From positions 39,542,001 to 39,606,000 of the forward strand of contig OZ022256.1 of NCBI GenBank assembly GCA_963978905.1: a DNA stretch of 64,000 nt. Direction: 5' to 3'. Source of the DNA: Trichostrongylus colubriformis. Its lineage: Eukaryota; Nematoda; Chromadorea; Rhabditida; Trichostrongylidae. Made by a program: the position numbers and the translations under genes. The notes under the pieces were generated by a model that worked only from the letters and a program-made list of their open reading frames with translations, was not told where the DNA came from and ran no database searches. Shown in pieces: positions 29,837-41,245 of this stretch (position 1 is the stretch's first letter; each line of letters starts with the position of its first letter).

Positions 29837-31911
29837 GACGACGTTGGTGCCACAGTGTTGTGTCCCATTCCATAAGAAAATCAATAGACAGCAGCGAGGA
29901 AAGCCACTCAGGTACCTCTCTAACGATAACAGGGCTCGGCGATTCCGGAAAAGGGCACCCAACTTGAACCCATGCGTTCGAAGGGGTATTTTCAAACATT
30001 CTGCAACTTCACTCTACCGCCAGATAATGTACAATCCTCACATCCGCCAACACCGCGTAATATGAGACGTCGAATTGGGAGCCCGCCTCGCAAGTCTAGC
30101 GAATTGTGTCGCGGATCTGGTGCCAATTAGCAACGTCCAGGTCGCGTCTGGTACGTGAGACAGCTACACCGCGCCCAGTCCTTACCCCACCACCAATGGC
30201 AGAGCACAAGGGTACGAATACTTTGGCGGAAGATGACAAAGACGCTCGAACAGCAGCGTTGATCGAAAAAATAATGCGTGAGCGGACCTCGTGTTCGCAG
30301 TCCAGCAATTAACCTTTTCTAATAACCACACAGGGGTTCAAGCAAGGAACGCTTGTCGTCCACTTCACACCTGCATGGTCATATACATGATAACCATTTT
30401 AGCTTTGGCGTCACGCACTCATGCATCTTCTTTGCCACTAGCTTATCTCTGCTCTACCGAGTCTCCCCTGAGCTACTTGTAAATTTCTGGCCAAATTAAC
30501 TGATCTTGGGTTTTGCCTCAATTGTCCTCTACACCACAGTTACACATGCTCAATGCCTATAAACCGAATACTATTCGCTATCATAGTACTGATCCGGTTT
30601 GTCGAATTTTTTCCCAAACCGTGACTATTTCTGATCTTGATCCCGAGGTGTTTCTATTTAAGAAAACGCGACACCCATGGGAGTATGTAGACATATGGTA
30701 CGGTAAAAGTCATGCACGCATGGGGACCTCACAGCAGTTAGGACACTATGGAAAACTATGAATAAAGTTCACCACGTTTCCCGCGTTTTTTCAATAGCTT
30801 ACGGCAGGTGATGTAGTTTGAACTATTGCGAACTGCATTTGTAAACCTTGTTTGAATGTCCCTATTTCGGTCTGTTGACAGCTCAGGTTCCTTGATGATA
30901 GAGCAGTTCCAAAGGTGCAAATTTCTTGTAGAAAAATTTGACAAATTTTGAAAGTGACACAATTCAAACAATCGTAACTTCCCCGAACACAACTTCATAG
31001 GACTGCATTGTACCAGATCTGTGAGGTTGCCTTTTTTTAAAGACTGCTAAATCTATGTCATAGTTTGCAAGGAAGAGGATTACACTGGAAATATTTCGTC
31101 CAGATTTATCGACGAAATCTTGATTTGATGAAAATTTTACTTCACTTCGAATGATCCTATGTTTTTGCGGACGTTATTTCACGAGGTGAGATTTCGTACA
31201 TGAGTGATCTACGAGGTAGTCGCTTTTCAAAATTTGCTATAGCTATGCCATACGTCCAGAATGAAAGGAATTACATCGGAAAGGTACTTATTGTTTGTAA
31301 TACTTCTTCAACGAGACCGAGTTGAATGGCATAATGGCATTGATTTTGATATCGAGTGCATGACATTGGCACATGTGGGAAAGATTCCCTCCCAGAAGGG
31401 GCTGAAAGCATTCTGGATTTCAGCCAGAAATCTTGGAATGAACAATAGAAGTGAAAGAGCGTCAATAACAAATGACCTTTGCCATTCATGCATCATTGCG
31501 AATTATGTGACAATCATGTGTGCATATCCTCAAAGCGACAGCAAGTAAAGTCCACTCGCTAATGATGTACTAAACCAACGTAGCTATAGAGAATTATTCG
31601 CATTATTTTTCATCGTTTTCTGATCTTCTAGCTAGTCTTTGCCATGGTGTGTGAAATTGATAATGCTGCTCGAGCCTCGCTCACTCGTTTTAAGATTTTG
31701 CCCTGATAAAATAACTGTTATGACTCCAAGCCTATAAAACTTTGGGAGAAAAAAAAGCGAGCACCAGTTGTCCTCTTGATGTGTTTGCTTTATACTTTAT
31801 ATTCATTCATTCATTACTTTATTCCATTTATCATTCGGTAACATTGTTAACGTAGTTGAAGTTGTATCGTATCGTTATTATTTCAGCTAGTATTTTTGTA
31901 CTGAGAAAAAA
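29837..31911. other. Mostly unannotated; coding-like trace near 30.0-30.3 kb
   Basis: Between 29.99 and 30.30 kb a plus-strand translation reads LPPDNVQSSHPPTPRNMRRR and on through GSPPRKSSELCRGSG. A neighbouring frame gives TPPPMAEHKGTNTLAEDDKD. It looks like a decayed low-complexity gag or linker, but I cannot assign it. From 30.3 to 31.9 kb nothing is recognised apart from AT-rich DNA. Confidence 0.35.
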
Positions 31912-31933
31912 GGTTTAATTACCCAAGTTTGTG
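31912..31933 (+). other. SL1 spliced-leader sequence (one mismatch)
   Basis: The first 20 bases, GGTTTAATTACCCAAGTTTG, are identical to the nematode SL1 spliced leader. Bases 21-22 are TG instead of AG. The leader is followed by GTGACT, which resembles a donor site, but no Sm-binding motif lies at the spacing expected of an SL RNA gene. The sequence could be a decayed SL RNA gene, or the 5' end of a trans-spliced transcript that was copied back into DNA. An AATAAA lies downstream at about 32492-32497 on the same strand. Confidence 0.8.
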
Positions 31934-33159
31934 GTGACTGGGGTATCGGCGGTAAAGACCCGCGTGGCATAACTCTGAGAAAACTCCACTTCTTCTACAG
32001 CAGCGTTGCTACACTCAAGTGGTGGAATTTATGAGGAGCCCAACTTTTGAGATAGTGGGATTTTCGCGGGTGCTTCAGACACGATGTCAAAAATGCTAGA
32101 GGTGATGAAGCTTTTGGTGCGTCAGTTTGCAGTCCTCAAGCCTTGAGCCATGTTGAAGCCTTTGTTGCGAAATGCAACCATTACTTGCTTAAACTTTTCC
32201 ATATTTTTGACTTAGTACTTCTGTCCATCAAGCTGTTCGATTAAGTGCAAGCGAGATCACGATCGCATACATGCATGATCTGCGGCGATCGCGCGGAAAG
32301 TGTGCCCATATACGTATATCGACTCGCCGGTTCAAATGGACAGTCTCGAGCTGGGTTATGCATCGGAGCACCTTTGAGCAAGATCCAAGACTTCACCACC
32401 CAAGACTTAATCTGATTGTGCTCAACAGTACTCCCTCAAGATACACGCAGTCAAGATCTGGACGTCACTCGGGTGAGCACTAGCGGAAGGTGTCTTAGAA
32501 TAAAGTCTGTACTGTACACTTTGTTCAAAACACATAAATAAGGAAATAAGGTTTCGGGTCTGTTTATTTCTATTGGTATTCTTCCTTGCGTCCCGTATTT
32601 CTCATCGGCTACTCCTCAAGTAGTGAGTGAAGAGTTTGCAGTCGTCCATAATAAGATCGCTCACTTCGGGGCACTTCAGGTCAGCTGCAATCCCTTCTCA
32701 ACTGAATTTCGTAACTTTTTCCAAAAAGAACTCAATGGCTCTACCAATAACTATTTGTAAGCGTCTGTTGAAAATGTCCAAAAAATTGGACCACATTATA
32801 CAAGACTCAAGTATGAGAAAATAGAGGATATATTTATCTGTTTTGATTTGTCTAAAGGTGTCTAACTGAAAAATCTTAATCGATCACAAGTGATCAGTGC
32901 TATCTACATCGCCGTGAAAGAGGTCGAAGAAAATCTATTTGACAACACTCTTAAGATCCATAGTGGAGACGATACCCAAAACGGGATGACTGAATTTGAC
33001 TCTCTATGTTAGAACCGACACTATTTTATAACAAGCACTTAATTTTAAGGTCCTATTTAAAGCAAGACGCCGAGCTGTGACCACGCAAGCGATCACGCGC
33101 AGTACTTCTCTCACGCTTTCTATCAATACCGGAAATCCAACAGCACAAGAGGACCAATT
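31934..33159. other. Sequence downstream of SL1, no frame recognised
   Basis: If the SL1 marks a retrocopied transcript, its body would be here, ending near the AATAAA at about 32495. No open frame longer than about 70 codons or known domain is visible, and no poly(A) tract follows. The part from 32.9 to 33.16 kb may belong to the BEL/Pao gag relic. Confidence 0.35.
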
Positions 33160-33560
33160 ACGGACTATGACCGTAGAACTTCCGCCGATTCCCCCCGTCA
33201 TTTGAGGGCAACATATGGGAATAGGACAACTTTAGGGAGATATTCAACCACAACATTCACTTCCAAGAACCTTCAGACCTGGTCCAGTTCAGCTATTTGT
33301 TGAAGTCTTTTGATGGCCAAGCTAGAGCGTCAGTCTCGAAGTTCCCATTCACTGCCGACAACCACTTGGAGGCCGTAAATTTTATAATTACAATGTACAA
33401 CATTGAGGACACCCTGGTACTACCTTATCGAGAACTCGGACACACGTACTGCGCGAACCTGTTACGCCAAGGATTAACGTTCACTCTAGATCAGCTTCAG
33501 ACGGTCGTCACTCAACTACAGCAGAAAGGGGAACATCACGATAATTCAGGCTCATCAAGA
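33160..33560 (+). pseudogene. BEL/Pao gag relic (DUF1759-like)
   Basis: The plus strand reads VELPPIPP (about 33175), then in another frame FEGNIWE, a stop, and DNFREIFNHNIHFQEPSDLVQFSYLL. It continues open through KSFDGQARASVSKFPFTADNHLEAVNFI to LDQLQTVVTQLQQKG. The pattern (LP.IP...F.G....W..F...F, L...I.....L....K..YL...L.G.A......F..T..NY..A) is the gag of BEL/Pao retrotransposons. One in-frame TAG and one frameshift break it. No LTR or pol was found in the window. Confidence 0.72.
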
Positions 33561-34314
33561 CGATTATCGAGAAATTCCCCGAGGCTACAAGACGGAAGGT
33601 TATTGCAAAGATGCAACCCTCCAGGTCAACGCTCTATTTACAATGGAGCTTTTCTTTTAGTACAAAGAGGAAGTCATAAGCATGGATTCCGACTATTCTT
33701 CTTCTTTTGTCGGCTTTCCTTGATTCTCCTCTACCTCTACATTTTTGAACAATATGAACATTGCACATTAACCCCGGGATGATCGTATTAAAGGATAACG
33801 AAGACCTATGACGCCTATCAATTACGTCCTGAATTACAATCGTCCTGAATTTTAATGCAAGCTACTTCTCAGTAATTTGCAGTGTTTTCTACCAAGGTCC
33901 TTGATAAGTTATTATCAATTACGAAAATCTGAGGGCTCGCTGTTGTGGACGAGTTGCCTGATGCAGAAGATGCGTCGGATGGCCTGCATTAGCGTGGCAG
34001 CCATGATACATAAGCTCCATTGGCAAATTAGCAGCAAGGGGCCGCGCCTTACGACATACACCCCTCAATGATTCGTGTTGCACTTTCCTAAGGTATAGCC
34101 GCAATTTTATGGATTTGAAGGCTCCATCTTTTCTACTATATGCTTATTTACTTTTCCTGGTTACTATGATCAATGACCATTTTCCCGCATTTCTCTTCGC
34201 GTGGGTAATAGACCTACTGTTTGATAGGAGCGAGAAAGTATTATATTGTTTACGTTTGTTTGTTTATGTTTATTTCGCTTTTTAAAATGCCAAAAAGGTG
34301 GCGAATATGACGGG
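33561..34314. other. Unannotated stretch
   Basis: AT-rich DNA without recognisable gene or repeat. CGTCCTGAATT occurs twice near 33827-33858. Confidence 0.4.
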
Positions 34315-34965
34315 GGAGATGATCAGTAATACGATGGTGAAGAAAGAACGGAACTAAATGACCAGAAACCCGAAAGTAGAACCCCTTTCCCACCAATGAT
34401 TCTCGACGTGGACGACCACTCCGTCATCAGGCGGGTAGCCCGGAACTCTGCCACTGGCATGTTTCCAGGTAATCAATGTGCAAATACAGGCGTGGAAACA
34501 ATACAAAAAAACTTAAAAGGTATCCCGTCGTTGACTGCAAGCAGGCGAAGGCAACAAGTGCGTATTAATGGAAATGAAAAGAAGGATAGAAGAGAAAAAC
34601 TCGCGAACTCTACGGGTAAACAGCAAAAATCAAAAACACAGTGAAAATCAGCTGATTAGAGAGGGGTCTGCGACGCTCTATTTACGAAAGCGCGCCCCGA
34701 TCGTTACAGCCGGGCGCATCGCCTTGGCCCTCCACCCCAGCCAATCATGGGGAGCTCGTCGCCAGGAGGCGGGCTACCCTGGATAAAGGCGGCTTGCCCT
34801 GGCGAGACCGCCTCCACCACAGCTCAAGGGAGCACCTTCCGCGTGGGGGATTTCGCCATGCATGGGCCTTTCAGACCCGTAGTTTTTCACTGAATGACTC
34901 TTTCTGGGATTCCATATCACCCACATAAACCCTAACCTAACCCTGTCTTTTAAGCAAAACGTAGA
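34315..34965 (+). repeat. Dispersed repeat R1 with GC-rich foldable core
   Basis: It aligns with 38056-38605 in the same orientation. The first half shares AGAACCCCTTTCCCACCA-like text and CGACCxxTCCGTCA. The second half shares GGAGGCGGGCTxCCCT, AAGGCGGCTTGCCCTG, CCACAGCTCAAGGG and GGGGGATTTCGCCAT. The GC-rich core, about 34767-34817, begins GGAGGCGG and ends CCGCCTCC, which can close a stem-loop. No conserved long frame is present. Confidence 0.78.
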
Positions 34966-37900
34966 ACAAACATGAAGTACCAGAACTGCAAACAATTTGA
35001 TTAAGCATAATGATACTCTCTGGGCCCAAAAACACAATATAGGCAAACAATAATACAATTAGAATGCACGCATCACGCTTTAAGGGCCATTATACAACAA
35101 GATGACAATTTCCACATCAAGGTGAGTAACGGTGAACTTCAAGGAATCAGGAAATCACATAATCAGATAGAACTTCGGGCGCGACGTTTGAATTGCTAAC
35201 GCGTGCCAAGGGAGTCTACCCGCTTTGTGACTTTGCTGTATAAGCTAGCCGCTCTGAAGGTAGAACTTCTGGCCCTTACATTGGTACTAGACCTAGTCAG
35301 GAAAATCTTAACCTCTCAACCTCGGTACGAGAATGTACCAACTTATAGAATCCAAGAGAACCAAAGTCATTAACCTGATACAGGAGTTTATAGACCACAC
35401 ACACATCAAAGATTTTTCGCTTTGATTCTAGGGTTGCTAGTCCAAGATAAAGCGAGAAATATAATAATATTATAATACTTTCTCGCTTTTCAGTTTATGA
35501 ACTGTGCCTGATCTTTGTCCATAGACTTTCATCGTATTTCCTCTCTCACTTTTACAAACACGGATATGTGTAACGGACTCCACCTAAGGAGTTTTGAGAA
35601 GGGTGACACAAGATTTATAAAAGCAACAGTTCTCTATCACGCTTTGCTAGAGGTACAATCCCAATCCCATTTACGTAAAGGCAGTTCGTGGTCATTACTA
35701 CTCATGACGAAGAAATATATGTACAGGCAACCCTGGCATGAAATGTGGGCAAGAAGGGTGAAGGAAAAGTCGTATTTCCACTCCCTCGAAAGAGAGGTGG
35801 TCGCACCGGTGAGATGATTTTCCTCGACACTGTACGTACAGCGCTAGGCCGCGGTCATACTCACCGCCGGCAGGGCCTGGCTGCGTTCACAGGTAGCGAG
35901 GGAGAGTGGCACGGGGGAGGTGCAGAGATGACGCAGGCAACGAGGTAGGGTGGCATACGCGGAGAGGCAGAGATACGCAGCCACGCTCTTCCGCCGGCAC
36001 CGCAAAGTACGACGGCGGCCTTACGTGACAGATCGCGCGAACTACATCGTTTACGTTACAATGAGCTTGAAGACACCGGAGTAGCTTCAGTAGATAGCTT
36101 TACTGAAGGTGTGAGTCTTCCTTTCTTCATTTGCAGGAAGGATCCCATCCGCTCCTTGTGAAAAATGATTGTTTCACTGTAAACGTCTTAGAAAAGCTCA
36201 AAACAGCATTCCTTGTACTTGATATTTACCCTGAAATCTGGTAGATAAGTCCGCCCTCACGCGATGTGGCGCGCGGCAGACTCAAACGCAGTCTTCAAAG
36301 ATATCAGGGTCGCGATGCCCTTTCAGTCTTGAAAATTACAGAATCGTAAGAAATGTTCGTTTAACTTTACTTCTAATACTTTAAAAGGTTGCTCCGCGCT
36401 GGTTCCCCTCCTAAAAATAAGAGTCAACCTCTGTCAGTTCATAAAGGTTATAGTACACCAAGATGCCGATGCCTTGAAATCATGCCCTCCTGATTCCTCT
36501 GCCAACCTCCACTTTCTGCTCCAAGTAGATTTGCAAAAACTTGAGCGGCAAGCAGAAGCAGGGGAGTGAAAGACGCATGTCCGCAAGGCTTTGTACACCA
36601 TCAACATAACAGAAATGAGAAATAGTCTTATTCAAACGCTTTATCATCGCCAAAACCATCGTAGCATTGAAACTCCCGTTGCGATTCTCCTCTCGCTCGG
36701 TCGCTTTCCCCTGCCAACCATGAGATTTCTGTGTTCATCTCTCGCACGACCCCGAATCTACTTGCTACTCGCTTTTATACAACCCACAAATCACAGCTTC
36801 CTCAATTACCTCCATCTTTCGTTTGTTGAAGACTGCGCCTGCGTGCGCCGCGCGCGACACCGCGTGTGGCCCGACTTATCTACCAGATTTTAGGGTAACT
36901 AATTTGTAATGGGAATATCTTTACATACTTCGTACATGAAAGCTCTTTGATCGACGAGTGTGATTCTGATTTTGTTAGACGCTTTATCACTTTTGACATT
37001 GACATTCGCTCCCTATCGGCGTTCCGCAGATGATAGGCTTAATTAAAGCAAGCCCAGACTTATATTCAGGCCTTCAGTTCAATTTTCGGACACGCTGTCA
37101 ATTTCACTTATCCAGTATGAGCACGTTATCTTCTGCAACCTCTCGCTTATCAGTATCAAGACGCCGAATCAGTGATAGATGAGAATGTAACGATTTATTT
37201 CGTAAAATTCTGTGTAATATATGAAATACTACGTTTCACCATTAACCTGGTCATTTCGATGTTGGAGAGGTGACATTTCTTTTTCGCTGCCAATTCTCAA
37301 AATCCTTTTCAGAGAGCGCACGTCGGAAGTGATCGACAACTGAAAATGGTGCATCACGATAACGTCGCGATGATTTCCATCAAAATGGAACTCACTGTCA
37401 ATGCCGCTATTACTGACGATCACGTGCGGTTGTGTTGTGCAGTTAGAGCCACCGTGATTATTGAATGAGGTCCTTCTGGTGATCGGAGATGCACGTGCCT
37501 AAACGGCGTCGCATTTTATTGACAATTACCTCCACAGCAATAGTGTGGATACGCAAGCTCACTTTCTCATCGTCCACTTTCGATCGCCTTGGCCATTTAC
37601 CGCTTAGTGATCGGCGAAAATGTTCATGAACGTCGTGTTCTCGACTTGAAGAGACCGAGGAGGCACTTCGTCGGATCGGTGGATGTCGAACTGCAAAATT
37701 TATTTCGAACTATTTCAAAAGCAACACAGCCGTCAAATGTGAGGGTTGGTTAGCTTTTTCGTCTCCTTATACCTTCTATGCTACAAACCGCCTGGACACC
37801 ATTGTTGCTGTCTTTCACAGGAAATGAGGTGTGTTTCAAGTGTTCCGGTGATCAGGAGGGGTCAGATCTCCTGTGAGTGGGTTTACTTCACGAGACGATT

Positions 37901-38055
37901 GATTTACTACTAATTTCAAGATTCTGGCTACGCAGCTGGTCTACTTATGTCAAGGATAAGGGTCGAAGAATAAAGGCAAATAATTGTGAAGTTAAATATG
38001 TATAAATTTGGATAATTGTCATTTCATTGACTGAGTTGAGGTATCTTCCATTAAA
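34966..38055. other. Three kilobases without recognisable gene
   Basis: Only minor features are seen: a small dyad at 35449-35489 (AAAGCGAGAAA against TTTCTCGCTTT around an AT middle), a GC-rich patch at 35845-36030, and a CpG-rich patch near 36835-36875. No domain could be recognised in any frame. Confidence 0.4.
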
Positions 38056-38605
38056 GGCAGCTTTCGGGAAAATTCGGACGAGAAGTATAAGAAGTAGTGA
38101 ATATGAAAGCCAAGATGCCTAGTAACAGGAAAGTGGAGAAAAAACGAATGGAAGTGGCGAAAAACCCAAGAAATAGAACCCCTTCCCACCATAGGTTCTG
38201 GGCGCGGACGACCTTTCCGTCAAGACGCGGGTAGTCCGCATAGGTTTTCCACTGGCATTACCAGGACGTAAGCATGAATGGACGTTCGGAAATGCGACAG
38301 CATCTATTTTCATGTGGTCAGTTTCAAGCTAAAAGTGAGAAAGCGCGCTCGATACTTTCAATCCTGCCGATCTCCTTGACCAACCGCACCGTGACCAACC
38401 CCTAATCACGTCGCCTGGAGGCGGGCTGCCCTTGTCCAAGGCGGCTTGCCCTGACGAGGCCGCCTCCGCCACAGCTCAAGGGGGCGCCTTTTGCGGGGGA
38501 TTTCGCCATACATCGGCCTTTCAGCCCCGTAATTTTTCAGTGCATGCCTTCTTTTGGCGTTCCCTGTCACCCATATTATCGCGAACACTGTCTTTAAATA
38601 CAATT
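38056..38605 (+). repeat. Dispersed repeat R1, second long copy
   Basis: Same order as 34315-34965. The GC-rich core at about 38412-38468 again starts GGAGGCGGGCT and ends GCCGCCTCC. Its stem-forming ends are conserved although the loop differs, as would be expected if the fold mattered at some time. It ends about 45 bases before the Tc1-like element. Confidence 0.78.
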
Positions 38606-38648
38606 TCTGACTGAAGGCAGATACGATCTTGGACGATGATAGAAACTA

Positions 38649-39566
38649 CAGGGTGGGGCAAAATTACGGAAACTAAATTGATGCTACCCAAAAACCTTAT
38701 TTCAACTCAAACAAAAACATAATCATTACCGATTTACTCTCCAGAAAAAACTGAACAAACAGTACTACTTTTTTCTTGAAACCATCTCCATTTACTTCGA
38801 TACAGGCTCGAAGACGCTCCAGAAGCGCGTTGAATGTGGCGAGGAGATAGCCTTCGTCCAACACATCCCATGCTTTCTCCAGCGCTGCCTTCGAATGATC
38901 AAGGCCGGTATGGGGTTTTGAGCATGCCTTATGCTCGAGGACACTCCATACAGAGAACTCGAGTGGGTTGAGGTCCGGTGAACTGGGAGACCATTCATCA
39001 AAAGTAATGAAATCTAGGAAAATTTCCTGCAGCGTTGTTTTCTGTTCCTTTTGCTTTCGGCAGAAAGAAACCGTCCTTCTCCTTGCTTGTGTGCCTTCAT
39101 TTTCCAAGTGATCTTTCACAATCCTGCCCATTTGTCATGTGGAAATCGACATTTCTTCTGCCATCTTCCGAAGCGACCGCACTGGCTTTCAACGCAGACG
39201 ATCACGCACTCTATTGATGTTCGCCCTGATCGTGACAGAAGTCGGTCTTCCATGTCCTGGTCGGTCGGAAAGGTTTCCTAGTTTTGTGAACCTTGCGACT
39301 GTTTTCGATACAAGACTTCTTGATACCTTCAGACGACGGGAGATGTCAATCGCTCGGAGACCTTGAGGGTGCAGGTAGATGATGGAATTCCGGTGAGGGG
39401 ATGGCCTCGTCATTTTGAACCGAAGATGAAATTTTTTGTGCTGGTTAGTAGAGAGGGTTGCACTGAATCGATTAAGTACAAACAAAAGCTTCCCGAATGG
39501 GAAAAGCGCCTCAGAGGTCGAAGTTTCCGCGCCCGCGCCTTGTTTCCGTAATTTTGCCCCACCCTG
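38649..39566 (-). mobile_element. Tc1-like transposon, internally deleted (copy B)
   Basis: The ends CAGGGTGGGGCAAAATTACG and its complement are flanked by TA (38647-38648 and 39567-39568). At 918 bases it is collinear with copy A (912 bases) from end to end and shares the same missing central segment. The two copies therefore descend from one deleted founder and were amplified in trans. Confidence 0.92.
38697..39485 (-). pseudogene. Tc1-like transposase, centre deleted (copy B)
   Basis: The N-terminal frame (39189-39485) has MTRPSPHRNSIIYLHPQGL, the helix-turn-helix AIDISRRLKVSRSLVSKTV and the linker GNLSDRPGHGRPTS. A second frame (38697-39131) begins MGRIVKDHLENEGTQARRRT and jumps to DEWSPSSPDLNPLEFSVWSV with the third catalytic glutamate (E in NPLE). 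It ends LDEGYLLATFNALLERLRAC. The segment with the first two catalytic aspartates is absent and one frameshift lies near 39150-39190. Compared with copy A, the SPDLNPLE motif is intact here. Confidence 0.88.
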
Positions 39567-39568
39567 TA

Positions 39569-41117
39569 GTTACTGTACCGTCCATAACACAATTCTTTAG
39601 TCTCACAGGAATTTGAAATCCGTCTTTTCTATAGTGAATTACCCTCTACACAACACTGGTGACCTGACCTCCTGGAACACTGTTCGGATCACTTGCGAGC
39701 CACCCCACATTTGACCCAATTCATCGCAAAAGGAACCCCAATGCTAGCAGTGAATTCTGAATCTCTCCGGAATTAATTACTCAGTGTGCGACTTTATATT
39801 ATTCTCGGCATACTTGGTAGAACAACTAGTGGACTTTCGCTGAGGACCTAAGTTGTTACAATATTCATTCCTACGGCTGAAGTTTTGGGAGATCGCGTTT
39901 TTCACAGCCTGTAAGGCGAGAATATATTTGTGAAACCAAACGTTGATAACTATTTTTACATTACATAAGGAAACTTATGGTGAATGATCCTAAGTGATAC
40001 GCTGAAAACCCGCTGACCCTACATGAAAGTGGAGCTGTAGATTGGCACCTTGAAATGAAATTCTTCGGTGCTATATATCTGTTGAGCTGTCAAGGTTATT
40101 AGGGCATATTGTTATGAGAAACTCCTCAGGGAGTCTGGCATTGAAATAATGTGAAAGTTATTGACGCGTGCTGGGTGCTAATTACCGCCCGATGTCCCTA
40201 CTCTTTAATTTTTAGGATTTTTATATAATTTTAGGATAAAATTGTTGTGCACGTCCTGTTTCACAAACATGCTTCCGCTTCACGTTCTGTTTCCCAAACT
40301 TTCTTGTTCTCTTTGTTTTGTTTATTTCTGTTTCTTCACGCGTTTTGTTTCTGTTTCCCATGTTCCGCTTTACAGGCTGATTTGTGATGGATGAAAGTAA
40401 TTTGCCGAAACGTTAGCAGAAAAAATAAATATTATAATGATCTAGGGAGCTCGAAGTCTATTGATCGGACCAGGAATTATTTTATTGATCGGGTCTCTAG
40501 AAAGAACTCACCTGTAGGGCTTTCTATAATCACACTCGGTCGTGACGTTGTTGGGGAATATGAAGACGTAGAACTTTTTAGAGACAAATCTAGCGGCTAA
40601 AAAGAGGGTTTTATGAAAATAAATGGAACTACATGGTTCCAGAACTCAAAAACGATAAAAAACTGAATGACCTCGTCGCTTTGTTCAGCATCATGGTCAC
40701 GTATAGAGACTTGCTTTGTGGACTGAGAGAGGCCAATCACGTCTACATCTGACTCGACAACCTGAAAGTGAATATGTTTTCATAAGAAAGAAGCTGACAG
40801 TTCTCATACATTAGCACCTCTAGAAATACAACGACGATGGCTCAAGCAAAAAAAAAATTCCGAAGATCGAATACTTACTACTTATACTCCTTATAGGGAT
40901 TTACTAATTGTCAGATGCCTGAGCAAACTTCTTGCACTTAAATAGGGGTCTACTATTGCTACTACTGTGAGGCATGAGCTGAAATGTGGCATTGCTCTAC
41001 CTAGTAGAGGACTACGGTAGCAGTGCCAAGCTCTGTTTCATATTTTGTGGTGCTATCGCAATGAGGGGGGGGGGAGGGGCACCTTATAGAAAAGTGCACA
41101 ACTAAGCATCTTGAAGT
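39569..41117. other. Unannotated, with a pyrimidine-rich tract
   Basis: At 40250-40377 the plus strand is rich in CTGTTTC-like repeats and ends CTTTACAG, like a long polypyrimidine tract before a splice acceptor. The frame that follows (40391-40600, MKVICRNVSRKNKYYNDLGS at its start) has no recognised domain. A run of nine A lies near 40850 and a G tract at about 41064-41073. Confidence 0.35.
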
Positions 41118-41245
41118 GATCTTTGAGGGGTCAATCTGCACACCCACGCGTACAGTTTTGCCCAAGCTTCAGTGGTGGAAAGGAGCGGTTCCTATCCCCT
41201 CCTGGGGCTAGGCAAAAACAATGCCCATAGTGGGATGTCCCCCTC
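41118..41245 (+). repeat. Dispersed repeat R2, copy 1
   Basis: It matches the minus strand of 52672-52812, sharing TTGAGGGGTCAATCTGCAC, TTTTGCC..AGC.TCAGT and TAGTGGGATG followed by a C-rich end. Identity is moderate. The nature of the repeat is unknown. Confidence 0.65.

Noticed and set aside
29622..30065. 147-codon plus-strand frame
   Set aside because: Most of it lies antisense within repeat R1 (29575-29836) and then runs into another frame's trace.
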